A stretch of 64,000 bases of DNA from Gammaproteobacteria bacterium. Lineage in GTDB: Bacteria; Pseudomonadota; Gammaproteobacteria; Pseudomonadales; Azotimanducaceae. The first letter of the stretch is position 1, and each line of letters starts with the position of its first letter. A model generated the notes under the pieces. The model had not been told where the DNA came from and ran no database searches. It saw nothing but the letters and a program-made list of their open reading frames with translations. Location of the stretch: assembly GCA_002725995.1 (NCBI GenBank), contig PBRQ01000055.1, positions 1 through 64,000 on the forward strand, read 5' to 3'. This document shows positions 35,656 to 44,868 of this stretch, one piece after another. The translations under genes and the position numbers were made by a program.

Positions 35656-37261
35656 CTCCAAAATCCTCTGGCGTTGTATTTTCCCGGCCAAGGTCAAGAA
35701 GTATTTCGCGCGCGGCGTTAGCACCAGGCGCTCCCATGACGCCACCGCCCGGGTGGGTCGATGACCCGCACATGTACATATTTTTAACCGGCCCACGATA
35801 CTGGGCATAACCCGGAAATGGCCGATTAAACATCAGCTGATCAAGGGTTAGTTCGCCCTGGAAAATATTCCCCTCCGTGAGGCCAACCTCTGCTTCGATC
35901 TCACGGGGAGTACGAACCTCCGCATGTAAAATCAGGTCCTTGAAATTCGGGCTGTAGCTGGCGATCTGGTCAATGACAGTCTCTCCAAATGCATCCCGTT
36001 TCGCGTCGGTCCACCCACCTTCAACTTCAGCAGGGCAGTATTGGACAAAAACGCTCATCATGTGCTTGCCGGCTGGCGACATCGTCGGGTCATATTGCGT
36101 CGGGATGAGAGTATCCACATAAGGGTCACTCGACCAGCAATCATCCTTCCAGTCGTCATAAGCCCTTTCCAGGCGTTCAAGAGTATCCGTAAAATGCATA
36201 TGCCCAAGGGTAAGCGGCGAGCCAATCGGTAAAGCAGGGAAACGTGGAAGGCCATCAAGCGCTATATTGAGTTTTCCAGAGGAACCACGAATCTTAAAAT
36301 TGCTTGCGCGCTGATAAAGTTCATCCGGTAAATCTTTCCTCTCCATGATGTTAAGGAAAGTACGTTTTGCATCGAGATTGGAAACGACGACACCTGCATT
36401 AACTTCCTCTCCTGTAGCGAGTACGACTCCTGTCGCCTGCCTGCCTTTGACCAGGATCTGCTGTACTTCAGCCTGTGTGCGGATCTCACCGCCCATGGAC
36501 TGAAAAGAGGATGCAATAGCCTTTGAAACAGCGCCCATTCCACCACGGGCGAACCCCCATGAGCCAATATTACCGTCAACGTCACCCATCGCATGGTGCA
36601 AAAGAACATAGGCCGTGCCGGGGGAATAGACGCCAAGACCCGTGCCAATAATGCTGCCCCCGGAAAAGTGAGCAAGAATGGCGTCACTTTCAAAATATTC
36701 CTCTAGATACTCCGCTATGGACATGGTGAAGAAGCGGATGAATTCATATATCTGGCTTTCGGTCAGGTGGTAAAAGCTCTTCAGAAGATAGGCAAATTCC
36801 ATTGCGTCACGAATCTTTAACGACGCTGGGTCTGGTGGTGTACGCAGCAAAAATCCACGAACTAGGCGGCACCATTTCATTATGTCCGCATCAAAACGAA
36901 TGGAGGCATCAGCATCTCGTTTGGAATGCCGAGCTATTTCTCGTCGCCTTACGGCTGGCTGGTGATAGCTGCCAAAATAGTCACCATCCTGCTTAAAAGT
37001 CGTGCTGCCCTGCAATGGAACAACTTCCAGGCCATGTTCACCGAGGTGGAGAGCCTGGTAAATTTCAGGGCGGAACAGGCTGCAGACATAGGAGCAGTTG
37101 GAATACATCCAACCCTCATGCAACTCACGGCTGACGGTCGCACCACCTATATATTCATTTTTCTCCAGGACCAGGACATCGAGACCAGCTTTTACAAGAA
37201 AAGCTGCGTTGGTGAGCCCGTTGTGACCAGCCCCAACTACGATTGCGTCATATTTTTTCAT
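35648..37261 (-). CDS. PYROXD2/phytoene-desaturase-like FAD oxidoreductase, type A, cassette 2 (A2)
   Basis: A 537-aa flavoprotein; the start is the ATG at 37261 (MKKYDAIVVGAGHNG) by comparison with A1 and A3. The FAD motif and VLVLEKNEYIGGATVSRELHEGWMYSNCSYVCS are shared nearly word for word with A3, so A2 and A3 are the closer pair. Type-A marks LRTPPDPASLK, GVYSPGTAYVLLHHAMGDVDGN and LDQLMFNRPFPGYAQYRGPVKNMYMCGSSTHPGGGVMGAPGANAA are present. It leads the A2-B2-T2 operon and diverges from the TMADH-like gene across 238 bp. Reaction unassigned. Confidence 0.85.
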   Translation of the reverse strand: MKKYDAIVVGAGHNGLTNAAFLVKAGLDVLVLEKNEYIGGATVSRELHEGWMYSNCSYVCSLFRPEIYQALHLGEHGLEVVPLQGSTTFKQDGDYFGSYHQPAVRRREIARHSKRDADASIRFDADIMKWCRLVRGFLLRTPPDPASLKIRDAMEFAYLLKSFYHLTESQIYEFIRFFTMSIAEYLEEYFESDAILAHFSGGSIIGTGLGVYSPGTAYVLLHHAMGDVDGNIGSWGFARGGMGAVSKAIASSFQSMGGEIRTQAEVQQILVKGRQATGVVLATGEEVNAGVVVSNLDAKRTFLNIMERKDLPDELYQRASNFKIRGSSGKLNIALDGLPRFPALPIGSPLTLGHMHFTDTLERLERAYDDWKDDCWSSDPYVDTLIPTQYDPTMSPAGKHMMSVFVQYCPAEVEGGWTDAKRDAFGETVIDQIASYSPNFKDLILHAEVRTPREIEAEVGLTEGNIFQGELTLDQLMFNRPFPGYAQYRGPVKNMYMCGSSTHPGGGVMGAPGANAAREILLDLGRENTTPEDFGDD

Positions 37262-37499
37262 CGGTACAACTCCCGCTCCATGCGGAAATATATCATCGCC
37301 GCGGTACCGTTTCCTGTTTGCCGATAGGCTCGGGCTTGACAACAGGCAGCCCAATACCTTGTCATGTAAGTACCCAGATGCACAAATAATAGAGCACTGG
37401 CGAAGGATATTAGGCTTCAGCAGTGAAGGATTCTATCACCCGGACAGCTCAGCCTCGATCAGCACCGAGAAACCAACGACTAAACAACTTGGCATCAAA
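37262..37499. promoter_or_regulatory. Divergent promoter region between A2 and the TMADH-like gene
   Basis: A 238-bp stretch that must drive transcription both ways. On the plus strand TTGACA (37336-37341) is followed after 18 nt by TGTCAT, a weak -35/-10 pair about 135 nt before the ATG. No strong dyad was found. The ORF-track extension of the downstream gene into this region (from 37359) is not supported by family similarity. Confidence 0.35.
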
Positions 37500-39581
37500 A
37501 TGAATCCCAGCTATTCAATACTCTTTGAACCGGTGAAGTTAGGCCCCGTCACGACCCCGAACAGGTTTTACCAGGTACCCCACGCCAGTGGAATGACCGA
37601 AGCCAACCCCAGAGTCAGAGCAAAATTTCGCGGCACCAAGGCTGAAGGTGGCTGGGGTGTAGTGTCAACCGGTGCTGTCTCCACCCATCCCTCTTGTGAT
37701 GACAGCCCCCTGCCCTATGCCCGGCTGTGGGACGAAAACGATGTGGCCTCTCATGCCCTTAGCACCGAGGCAATTCATGAGCATGGATCCCTCGCTGCCA
37801 TCGAACTGTGGCATGGCGGGGGTGCCGTCATGAACAGGTCTTCGCGGATACCACCCTACTCACCATCCGGTATCCCATGGATGGCAACACATGTCGGATT
37901 CATGGGGCAGCTCCGACCGCGGATAATGGATAAGAAAGATATCCGCGATATAGTGCAATGGCAGGTGGATGCGGCCAGACGAGCACAAAGGGCTGGTTTC
38001 GACATTGTCTATATCTATGCCGGTATGGGTTACCTGGGATATGAATTCCTGCTCGAGGAATACAATCTCAGAACCGATGAGTATGGTGGCAGCGTCAAAA
38101 ACCGGACACGATTTGTGCGTGAACTAATCGAAGCAACCAAGGATGTAATCGGCGATGATTGTGCCATCGCGTTGCGTATTTCGCTTGAAGAGCTGCGTGC
38201 AAGGAAAAGCGAACATTACGAATCCCAGGCACATGAGGTTGTCTCCCTGCTAGCGGACCTTCCAGACCTGTGGGATGTAAAGATGGATTCAAGCCCTACC
38301 GATTGTGCGGCCTCACGGTTCACGGCTGAAGGCTCGCATGAACCGGTCATTAATTTTGTTAAGCAAGTTACCGACAAGCCGGTCGTAGGCGTAGGTCGCT
38401 TTACCTCCCCGGATACCATGGTGTCGCAGATAAAGCGTGGGATCCTTGACCTGATAGGGGGCGCCCGCCCTTCTATCGCCGACCCTTATCTACCCAACAA
38501 GATCAAGGCGGGGCGTGAAGACGAGATCAGGGAGTGCATTGGCTGCAATATCTGCATCTCCAGCTGGCATGACGGTGTTCCTGTGCGTTGTACCCAGAAC
38601 GCTACCATTGGTGAGGAATGGAGAAAGAACTGGCACCCTGAAAAATTCAAAGCCAGTCAAAGCAATGACAAGATTCTTATCGTAGGAAGCGGCCCAGCGG
38701 GACTGGAAGCCGGTTTAACCGCCGCTCGCAGGGGTTATGAGGTCACGATAGCGGAAAAATCACACCAGCTGGGTGGTCGAATAAACTTTGAAGAATCGCT
38801 GCCAGGCTTGCAAGCATGGGGGCGTCTGAAGGACTACCGTCTCTATGCCCTGAAACAAATGGCCAACGTCAACCTCTATCCTGACAGCGAACTGGGTATC
38901 GGCGAAATCTTGTCATCGGAACATCAAAGAATCGTAATTGCCACCGGAGCTCGATGGACGCGGGCCCGCTATTCATCCCTTGAGATTCCAACCAGCAGTC
39001 TTGATGGCAACGAAATATACACGCCGGATGATATCGCGGCGGGGAAACTGCCAAAGGGCAAGGTACTGGTGTTTGATTTTGACAACTACTACATGGGTGG
39101 CATACTCGCCGAGTACCTGTCAGAGAAGGGGAATTCAGTTGAATACGCAACACCCGCGGGGCACGCTTCCGCCTGGACCATAATGACCAATGAACAACCC
39201 TACGTGCACCAGGCGCTGTTCAACCATGGTGTCGAGGTCCACACCCAGATGCTTCTGGAAAATCATATCGATGGCTCAGCCAGTATGAAGAATATTTTCA
39301 CCGGTGAAGCTCGGGATATTGATGTGGATTCCGTCGTCATCGTCGGTCTTCGCCTGCCAGAAAACGACCTCTATGATCGACTGCTTACCGACCATGAAGC
39401 GGTCAAACAAGCCGGCATCCAGTCAGTAGACAGGATAGGTGATGCCCTGGCGGCCGGCGCGCTGGTGCACGCTGTCTATAGCGGTCATGAATATGCGCGT
39501 AACCTGGATGAAACTGACGAGGACAGGGTCTTACTGAGGGACCTGCCTATCGTCGAGATAGAGCCGGGACACATCACATGA
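37500..39581 (+). CDS. Trimethylamine-dehydrogenase-like Fe-S flavoprotein without the flavin-linking Cys
   Basis: A 693-aa protein from the ATG at 37500 (MNPSYSILFEPVKLG). It has an FMN-binding OYE-type barrel (1-~340), a [4Fe-4S] motif C346xxC349xxC352 with C364, and a C-terminal FAD/ADP-like domain (ILIVGSGPAGLEAGLTAARRG), the exact layout of TMADH, DMADH and histamine dehydrogenase. Odd points: TMADH RFYQVPHC(30) reads RFYQVPHAS, so the 6-S-cysteinyl FMN link cannot form; the bowl residue Tyr60 is Ala and the Trp264 region is shortened, while Trp355 is kept as W356; His172 is Met. It is likely an oxidative N-dealkylase on a different amine. It diverges from A2. Confidence 0.88.
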   Translation: MNPSYSILFEPVKLGPVTTPNRFYQVPHASGMTEANPRVRAKFRGTKAEGGWGVVSTGAVSTHPSCDDSPLPYARLWDENDVASHALSTEAIHEHGSLAAIELWHGGGAVMNRSSRIPPYSPSGIPWMATHVGFMGQLRPRIMDKKDIRDIVQWQVDAARRAQRAGFDIVYIYAGMGYLGYEFLLEEYNLRTDEYGGSVKNRTRFVRELIEATKDVIGDDCAIALRISLEELRARKSEHYESQAHEVVSLLADLPDLWDVKMDSSPTDCAASRFTAEGSHEPVINFVKQVTDKPVVGVGRFTSPDTMVSQIKRGILDLIGGARPSIADPYLPNKIKAGREDEIRECIGCNICISSWHDGVPVRCTQNATIGEEWRKNWHPEKFKASQSNDKILIVGSGPAGLEAGLTAARRGYEVTIAEKSHQLGGRINFEESLPGLQAWGRLKDYRLYALKQMANVNLYPDSELGIGEILSSEHQRIVIATGARWTRARYSSLEIPTSSLDGNEIYTPDDIAAGKLPKGKVLVFDFDNYYMGGILAEYLSEKGNSVEYATPAGHASAWTIMTNEQPYVHQALFNHGVEVHTQMLLENHIDGSASMKNIFTGEARDIDVDSVVIVGLRLPENDLYDRLLTDHEAVKQAGIQSVDRIGDALAAGALVHAVYSGHEYARNLDETDEDRVLLRDLPIVEIEPGHIT

Positions 39582-39638
39582 TGGCTTTGCTTTAGCAGGC
39601 CCGCCAGAACAAGCATCAGCCTTCCTGCAACACCAGCC

Positions 39639-40970
39639 TTAAACCGTTAGCGCAAGATGCTCCCGTTCCCATTCAGTCACTGTTTCTGAGAAGGCAGTTA
39701 CTTCCTCGGTTTTCAGGTGGGCGTATAACTTGATGAACTTCTCACCAAATAATTCTGCCAGGGGCTGGCACTGCGAGAGCAGGTCCAGCGAATCCCGAAG
39801 CGACCTGGGTATCGTACGGGGCAAATCCCAGGCGCTGTCCGCTACTGGTTTTCCAGGCGTCAATCCTTCCATCAGCCCCAGATAACCACAGGCCAGGCTG
39901 GCGGCTATTACCAGATAGGGGTTTGCATCAGACCCGGGGATCCGATTCTCCACACGTGTTGCACCAGCATCGCTCAGCGGCACTCGAAAACCAGTGGTGC
40001 GATTGTCGAGCCCCCACTCCACATTAGTCGGGCAGGATACGGCACCATCAAATCTTCTGTAGGCGTTTACATTTGGTGCAAAAAAGGCCATCGCACTGGT
40101 CGTATATCTTTGTAATCCCCCAAGGTAAGCATTGAACTGCCCGCTCTTGGAGCCATCCTCATTTGCGAACAGATTCCTGCCTGAATTCAAGTCCACTAGG
40201 CTCTGGTGCAGATGCATCGCGCTACCCGGTTCACCACTTATGGGTTTCGACAGGAAGGTCGCAAGGTAACCATTGTGCAAGGCAGCCTGTCGAGCAATGC
40301 GCTTGAAATTGAACATCTCATCAGCCTTTGTCAGTGCATCGCCATGCTTGAAGTTCACCTCCAGCTGACCCGGCCCCATTTCATGAACAACACCGGTTGT
40401 GAATACATTCTGCCGCTCAGCATAGTCGTATAGCGTTTCAAGGAATGGCGCGTACTCTGATATTGCTTCCATTTGAAACGAGCGTGGCGTTCTTGCCTGC
40501 CGACCGGATACTCCAGGCGCAGCCTCGAGGGGGAGTTTCGGATCAGGATTCTTGGCAACCAGGTAGAACTCCGCCTCCTGCGCGACCAGCGGCCTAATCC
40601 CGAGCGCTTCATAGAGGGATATAATCTTTTTCAGAATGGACCTTGGCGCAAGGTCAAAAACACTGCCATCTTTGTTCATGCAGTCGCATATGCACTGCGC
40701 TGTTGATGTCCCAGACCAGGGTTGAACAGCAAGCGTCGCCTCATCCGGCAGAAGAGCCATATCTACATCAGCAATACTCACAAGGTCTTCGTCCTTGCAC
40801 CACTTCCCAAGAATATCCTGCGCGAAAATAGTCTCCGGAAACCGGACGTCACCACCAAGGAATTCATCCGTAGAAATGATCTTTCCCTTTCCAATGCCAT
40901 GGAAATCGGGGACCAGACATTCGACGGACTTAATCTGGTGGGTGTTTAGCCAAGCTTTAGTATCAGACAT
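39639..40970 (-). CDS. Glutamine-synthetase-family ligase (gamma-glutamylpolyamine / gamma-glutamylmethylamide synthetase-like)
   Basis: A 443-aa GS-III/PuuA-like enzyme. The catalytic pieces are QEAEFYLV, HEMGPGQLEVNFKHGDALTKAD, GSAMHLHQSLVDL, NRTTGFRVPLSDAGATRVENRIPGSDANPYL. It lacks the adenylylation-site Tyr region of GlnA. By family it would use ATP to couple glutamate to an amine, as PuuA does with putrescine or GMAS with methylamine. It is transcribed away from the SpuC-like aminotransferase gene across a 135-bp divergent region. With a PuuB-like oxidase at 49-50 kb it suggests a gamma-glutamylated amine pathway. The amine is not known. Confidence 0.85.
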   Translation of the reverse strand: MSDTKAWLNTHQIKSVECLVPDFHGIGKGKIISTDEFLGGDVRFPETIFAQDILGKWCKDEDLVSIADVDMALLPDEATLAVQPWSGTSTAQCICDCMNKDGSVFDLAPRSILKKIISLYEALGIRPLVAQEAEFYLVAKNPDPKLPLEAAPGVSGRQARTPRSFQMEAISEYAPFLETLYDYAERQNVFTTGVVHEMGPGQLEVNFKHGDALTKADEMFNFKRIARQAALHNGYLATFLSKPISGEPGSAMHLHQSLVDLNSGRNLFANEDGSKSGQFNAYLGGLQRYTTSAMAFFAPNVNAYRRFDGAVSCPTNVEWGLDNRTTGFRVPLSDAGATRVENRIPGSDANPYLVIAASLACGYLGLMEGLTPGKPVADSAWDLPRTIPRSLRDSLDLLSQCQPLAELFGEKFIKLYAHLKTEEVTAFSETVTEWEREHLALTV

Positions 40971-41044
40971 CTCAACTCACTTACCTTGAAAGGATCCACT
41001 TTGCCAGCCGCTCCTACAGGTTGCAACGTTACCAATAGTCTTTA

Positions 41045-41073
41045 TTGATAAGCTTTCTCAAAATCGATACTGT
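41045..41073 (+). promoter_or_regulatory. Candidate sigma70 promoter for the aminotransferase-symporter operon
   Basis: TTGATA (41045-41050), a 17-nt spacer and TACTGT (41068-41073) lie 33-60 nt before the ATG at 41106. The -35 is good, the -10 weak. The region is shared with the divergent glutamine-synthetase-family gene. Confidence 0.35.
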
Positions 41074-41105
41074 ACGCGCAACAAAAAGGCACGGGGCACA
41101 ACGCT

Positions 41106-42473
41106 ATGAACTATAACTACACCACCGAACAATTACAGGAACTTGATTCCGCTCACTACCTGCACCCTTTTACAGACTCAAAGAAACTGTCAGAAGAAGG
41201 CAGCCGCATCATCACCAGAGCAGATGGCATTTACCTGTGGGATAGCGACGGCAATCGCTACCTGGATGCGATGTCAGGTTTATGGTGTGTCAACGTCGGA
41301 TATGGACGTCGTGAAATAGCTGAAGCCGCCTTCGAGCAGCTACAAGAACTTCCCTACTACAACAGTTTTTTTAAAACCGCTCATTCACCAGCGATTGAAC
41401 TATCGCGCCTGGTCTGCTCACTGGCGCCTGCTCACATGAACCACATTTTTTTTACCAGCTCTGGTTCTGAAGCAAACGACACCGTAGTGAGAATGGCTAG
41501 GCACTACTGGAGCAGCAAGGGGAAACCAGACAAGAAAGTAATCATCAGCCGTGAAAATGCTTATCACGGAAGTACCATGGCCGGAGCAAGCCTGGGTGGA
41601 ATGAAACCAATGCATGCCCAGGGTGGACTGCCTATTCCTGACATCGCTCACATAGGCCAGCCCTACTGGTTCCAGGATGGCGGCGACCTGTCGGCGGATG
41701 CCTTTGGTGAACAGATAGCTTCTGAACTGGAGCAGAAAATCCAAGAACTTGGAGAAGACCGGATCGCTGCATTTATCGCAGAACCTATACAAGGTGCGGG
41801 GGGTGTCGTTATCCCACCTGCAACCTACTGGCCACGGATACAGAACATCTGTGACCGTCATGAAATTCTACTTGTAGCGGATGAAGTTATTTGTGGATTC
41901 GGGCGAACAGGGAAATGGTTCGGCTGTGACTACTATGATATCAAGGCTGATCTTATGCCTATCGCTAAAGGACTATCGTCCGGATATCTGCCTATTGGTG
42001 GCGTCCTCGTGGGTGACGAGGTTGCTGACGTACTGATTAATCTCGGAGGAGAGTTCAATCACGGCTTTACCTATTCCGGGCACCCGGTCGCTGCTGCCGC
42101 TGCAATCGCCAACCTCCATATTCTGATGGATGATGGAATTGTCGATCAGGTCGGGCAGGAAACGGGCCCCTACCTTGAGCAGGCATGGGGCAAACTCATT
42201 GATCACCCCCTTGTTGGAGAAACAAGAAGTGCAGGTTTCCTGGCTGCCATTGAAATTGTAAAGGATAAACAGAAAAGGCAGTTCTTTGATGACCGCGGCG
42301 CCGTTGGCACCATCTGCCGGGATGTCTGCTTTGCCAATGGTCTCGTCATGAGGGCAATTGAGGATACGATGGTTGTATCCCCTCCTCTCATCATGACCAA
42401 ATCAGATATCGATGAAATGGTCGCCCTGGTGACGACCTGCCTTGACCAGACGGCCAGTCAAATCAAGAACTGA
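41106..42473 (+). CDS. Class III PLP aminotransferase, putrescine-pyruvate (SpuC) type
   Basis: A 455-aa fold-type I omega-aminotransferase. Motifs: DGIYLWDSDGNRYLDAMSGLWCVNVGYGR near the N-terminus, FFTSSGSEANDTVVRMARHYW (phosphate cup), AFIAEPIQGAGGV, LLVADEVICGFGRTGKWFG and PIAKGLSSGYLPIGGVLV with the PLP lysine. The pattern fits SpuC-like putrescine or polyamine:pyruvate transaminases and beta-alanine transaminases. It is followed after 5 bp by the Na+/solute symporter gene, so uptake and first deamination may be co-expressed. Substrate inferred by family only. Confidence 0.88.
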   Translation: MNYNYTTEQLQELDSAHYLHPFTDSKKLSEEGSRIITRADGIYLWDSDGNRYLDAMSGLWCVNVGYGRREIAEAAFEQLQELPYYNSFFKTAHSPAIELSRLVCSLAPAHMNHIFFTSSGSEANDTVVRMARHYWSSKGKPDKKVIISRENAYHGSTMAGASLGGMKPMHAQGGLPIPDIAHIGQPYWFQDGGDLSADAFGEQIASELEQKIQELGEDRIAAFIAEPIQGAGGVVIPPATYWPRIQNICDRHEILLVADEVICGFGRTGKWFGCDYYDIKADLMPIAKGLSSGYLPIGGVLVGDEVADVLINLGGEFNHGFTYSGHPVAAAAAIANLHILMDDGIVDQVGQETGPYLEQAWGKLIDHPLVGETRSAGFLAAIEIVKDKQKRQFFDDRGAVGTICRDVCFANGLVMRAIEDTMVVSPPLIMTKSDIDEMVALVTTCLDQTASQIKN

Positions 42474-42478
42474 GCAGG

Positions 42479-43978
42479 ATGCAAACCGACCTCGTTGGCG
42501 ACCTGGCTATTTCTTGGATAGACCTCTCAATCATCGGGGTCTATATCGTCGCTATGCTCGGTGTAGGATACTATATCTACCGGCAGGCACCCAGCTTCGA
42601 AGAGTACCTGGTCGCCGGAAGGTCCATGACGACACCGATCCTGATTTGCTCCCTCGCATCTACCTATTACGGTCTCGATGTGCTGTTCGGTACATCGGAG
42701 GTGGGCTACAACGATGGCATCGTCGCCTTCTTCGGATATTCTGAACTCTCCATCGCTTTCTATGTACTGGCCGCCTTTTTACTCAGCAAAAAGTTACACC
42801 GGGAAAAATTTATATCTCTACCGGAGATACTTGAGCACAACTATGGTATTGGGGCTGGCCTGTGTGGCGCGCTCGCATCAATTTTTTATTCCATTCCCGC
42901 TTTGCCCCTGTTCGGTCTGGGGCGAATTTGTGAAGTTATTTTCGGTATGGATGCGATGATTGGTGCATTACTTTTGGGAAGCATCGCGCTCATCTATACA
43001 CTCTGGGGTGGTCTGTGGGCAGTCGCCATTACCGACACCATACAGTTTGTTCTCATGTGCCTGACCCTCGCTATTGGCTTACCCATCCTCTTGTCGGAGA
43101 CCGGAGGGTTCGACTACGTAGCCACCTGGGCTCCAGAGGGATACTTCTCTCCGCTGGGGGGTATGCCTATCTGGCTGATGATCGCATACATGGCAACGGG
43201 GTTGAGTATTCTGGTTGACCCGGGGTTTTACCAGCGTATTTTTGCCGCCGAAAATTACAAGCAGGCTCGCAACGCAATGCTCATCTGTATTTTTGTATGG
43301 CTAGTCTATGACTGGCTGGTCACGGCGGGTGGAATGCTGGCAGCTTCAGCTGTACAACAGGGCATACTGCCGGAGGGCCTGCACTCCAACGATGCATTGT
43401 TGACGGCAATGATCTATGCACTTCCCGTCGGTCTGATCGGCATATTTCTGGCGGGAGTTCTTGCAACAGCCATGTCGACTATTGACTCCTATTCACTCGT
43501 TGCTGGTGCCAATATCTCCTATGACATTTACCGTCCACTGCTGAAACCTGATGCCTCCGATCGGGAACTAGTGAGCATGACAAAAATTGGTATTGTCATA
43601 TCCTGGGTCCTCGGCTTCGTCCTGGCATTCCTGTTTGACCGACTGATGGCACTCTGGGTATTCATGGCAACGATTCTCACTTCAACCGTACTGGTACCAA
43701 TATTCATGGGGCTTTTCTGGCGAGGCAACAAGACTCCTGCTGCAGGGGTTTTGAGTTGTCTCATCGGTCTCTTCAGCGTCATAGGATACTACCTGGCAAT
43801 CAGCACCCTGGGGGCCGAGAATGAGGTATACGGGACCTATATCTGGACATTCTCCATCGCAGGAAGCACCTTTAGTCTCTGGCAGGAATATGCACTGTAT
43901 TTCAGCCTGCCACTATCCCTGCTGGGATTCGCCATAGGCAACTCAATCGGCACACCATACACGGAGCAATCCAAATGA
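42479..43978 (+). CDS. Sodium:solute symporter (SSS family)
   Basis: A 499-aa polytopic protein with about 13 predicted membrane helices. It shows the SSS core: FEEYLVAGRSMTTPILICSLASTYYGLDVLFGTSEVGY (helix 1, Na+ site region), an ALIYTLWGGLWAVAITDTIQFVLM motif, and GLIGIFLAGVLATAMSTIDSYSLVAGANISYDIY with the Ser/Thr of the second Na+ site. It imports an organic solute with Na+. It lies between the aminotransferase and a 44-aa membrane protein whose ATG overlaps its stop (ATGA). The solute is probably the substrate of the surrounding pathway, unknown. Confidence 0.9.
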   Translation: MQTDLVGDLAISWIDLSIIGVYIVAMLGVGYYIYRQAPSFEEYLVAGRSMTTPILICSLASTYYGLDVLFGTSEVGYNDGIVAFFGYSELSIAFYVLAAFLLSKKLHREKFISLPEILEHNYGIGAGLCGALASIFYSIPALPLFGLGRICEVIFGMDAMIGALLLGSIALIYTLWGGLWAVAITDTIQFVLMCLTLAIGLPILLSETGGFDYVATWAPEGYFSPLGGMPIWLMIAYMATGLSILVDPGFYQRIFAAENYKQARNAMLICIFVWLVYDWLVTAGGMLAASAVQQGILPEGLHSNDALLTAMIYALPVGLIGIFLAGVLATAMSTIDSYSLVAGANISYDIYRPLLKPDASDRELVSMTKIGIVISWVLGFVLAFLFDRLMALWVFMATILTSTVLVPIFMGLFWRGNKTPAAGVLSCLIGLFSVIGYYLAISTLGAENEVYGTYIWTFSIAGSTFSLWQEYALYFSLPLSLLGFAIGNSIGTPYTEQSK

Positions 43979-44109
43979 ACCCCTGGGACATCTTTACCTG
44001 GTTGTGCAGTTTTCTCCTGGCCGCCAGCTCGCTGCTCATCCTGTATTATTTTCTAGCTGGACTGGGGAAACTGCTTCACATGGACAAAGGGAAAGAAGAT
44101 GGACATTGA
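43975..44109 (+). CDS. 44-aa single-helix membrane protein, likely symporter accessory protein
   Basis: Too short for the ORF track. ATG at 43975 overlaps the symporter TGA by 4 nt. The product, MNPWDIFTWLCSFLLAASSLLILYY..., has one hydrophobic helix (about residues 8-32) and a short charged tail ending KGKEDGH. Its TGA at 44107-44109 overlaps the next gene start (44099) by 11 nt, so all three are translationally linked. Small single-helix partners are known to follow SSS-type symporters. No database check was possible, but tight double overlap argues for a real gene. Confidence 0.75.
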   Translation: MNPWDIFTWLCSFLLAASSLLILYYFLAGLGKLLHMDKGKEDGH

Positions 44110-44662
44110 CGCGCCCCTGCAGGAGTTGGGGGAAGTAGAAGTTGATTCACTCCGTAGGGCCATACTGAAATTGGACAGCGCCGTCTGGAAGGAACGGCCA
44201 CTTGCTGAAAATATCTACGAGAATCACCAACAAACCCAGTCAATCGTGTTGGTGTTTACCACAGCGGCTGGCTGGCCCGAAATTGAGGTAAGCAAAGAAA
44301 GCGGCTGGGATATCCTGGCGGACGTTGCCGTACCAGTGATGCACAGCATAATAGAAACGTGGTATTCCAAGGGTGGCTCCATTATCCGCGCTATGGTCTC
44401 ACGGCTACCAGCGGGAAGGGTCATAAGCCCACATATTGACAAACACCCCTCATTCCATGCGGGCCACCGAGTCCATGTGCCGATCACAAGTAACCCCCGT
44501 GTCCGGTACATGATTGATGGGAGGCCCTACAACCTTGAGCCGGGCAAGGCGTACGAACTAAACAACCAAAAAAATCACAGCGTCATGAACAAGGGCCAGG
44601 ATGACAGGATAAATTTTCTGTTTGACTATGTACCACCTGCGAAGTCACAAGGTGATCAATAA
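44099..44662 (+). CDS. Aspartyl/asparaginyl beta-hydroxylase-like Fe(II)/2-oxoglutarate protein
   Basis: A 187-aa cupin-fold protein of the Asp_Arg_Hydrox type. It shows ISPHIDKHPSFHAGHRVHVPITSN, giving the HxD iron ligands and the following Arg/His, and ELNNQKNHSVMNKGQDDRINFLFDY, where the distal His and the 2-oxoglutarate-binding Arg are expected. Such enzymes hydroxylate free or peptide residues, or act on small molecules such as amino-acid derivatives. It overlaps the 44-aa membrane protein gene and ends the aminotransferase-symporter operon, so a small-molecule role in the pathway is more likely than protein modification. Inferred. Confidence 0.8.
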   Translation: MDIDAPLQELGEVEVDSLRRAILKLDSAVWKERPLAENIYENHQQTQSIVLVFTTAAGWPEIEVSKESGWDILADVAVPVMHSIIETWYSKGGSIIRAMVSRLPAGRVISPHIDKHPSFHAGHRVHVPITSNPRVRYMIDGRPYNLEPGKAYELNNQKNHSVMNKGQDDRINFLFDYVPPAKSQGDQ

Positions 44663-44868
44663 GCGCACCGATATCAGATAGCCAAGGCAAGTACTTACAA
44701 TTCGCTCAATGGTATTATCGATGCAAATTGGCGATAATCCCAACGCTCTGACAAGGTTTCCACTGATATGTGCCAATAGGCTAGGAAGGAGCAAATTGGC
44801 CTTTGCAACTAAACTAGCCGGCTCCTGAGCAAATTCCAAAAAATGCAAACTACTGAGTGAGTAGGTGT

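Noticed and set aside
35656-35808. 51-residue extension of B2 and similar read-through leaders of A1, A2, fhs, the HAD phosphatase and T3
   Set aside because: Each extension precedes a family-typical start, and several overlap the upstream gene in another frame. Comparison among paralogues fixes the shorter starts.
37359-37499. N-terminal 47-residue extension of the TMADH-like protein
   Set aside because: The TMADH family begins at SILFEPVKLG. The extension lies in the divergent promoter region and lacks similarity.
37500-39581. Calling the flavoprotein trimethylamine dehydrogenase outright
   Set aside because: Key TMADH residues (Cys30, Tyr60, Trp264, His172) are not conserved.
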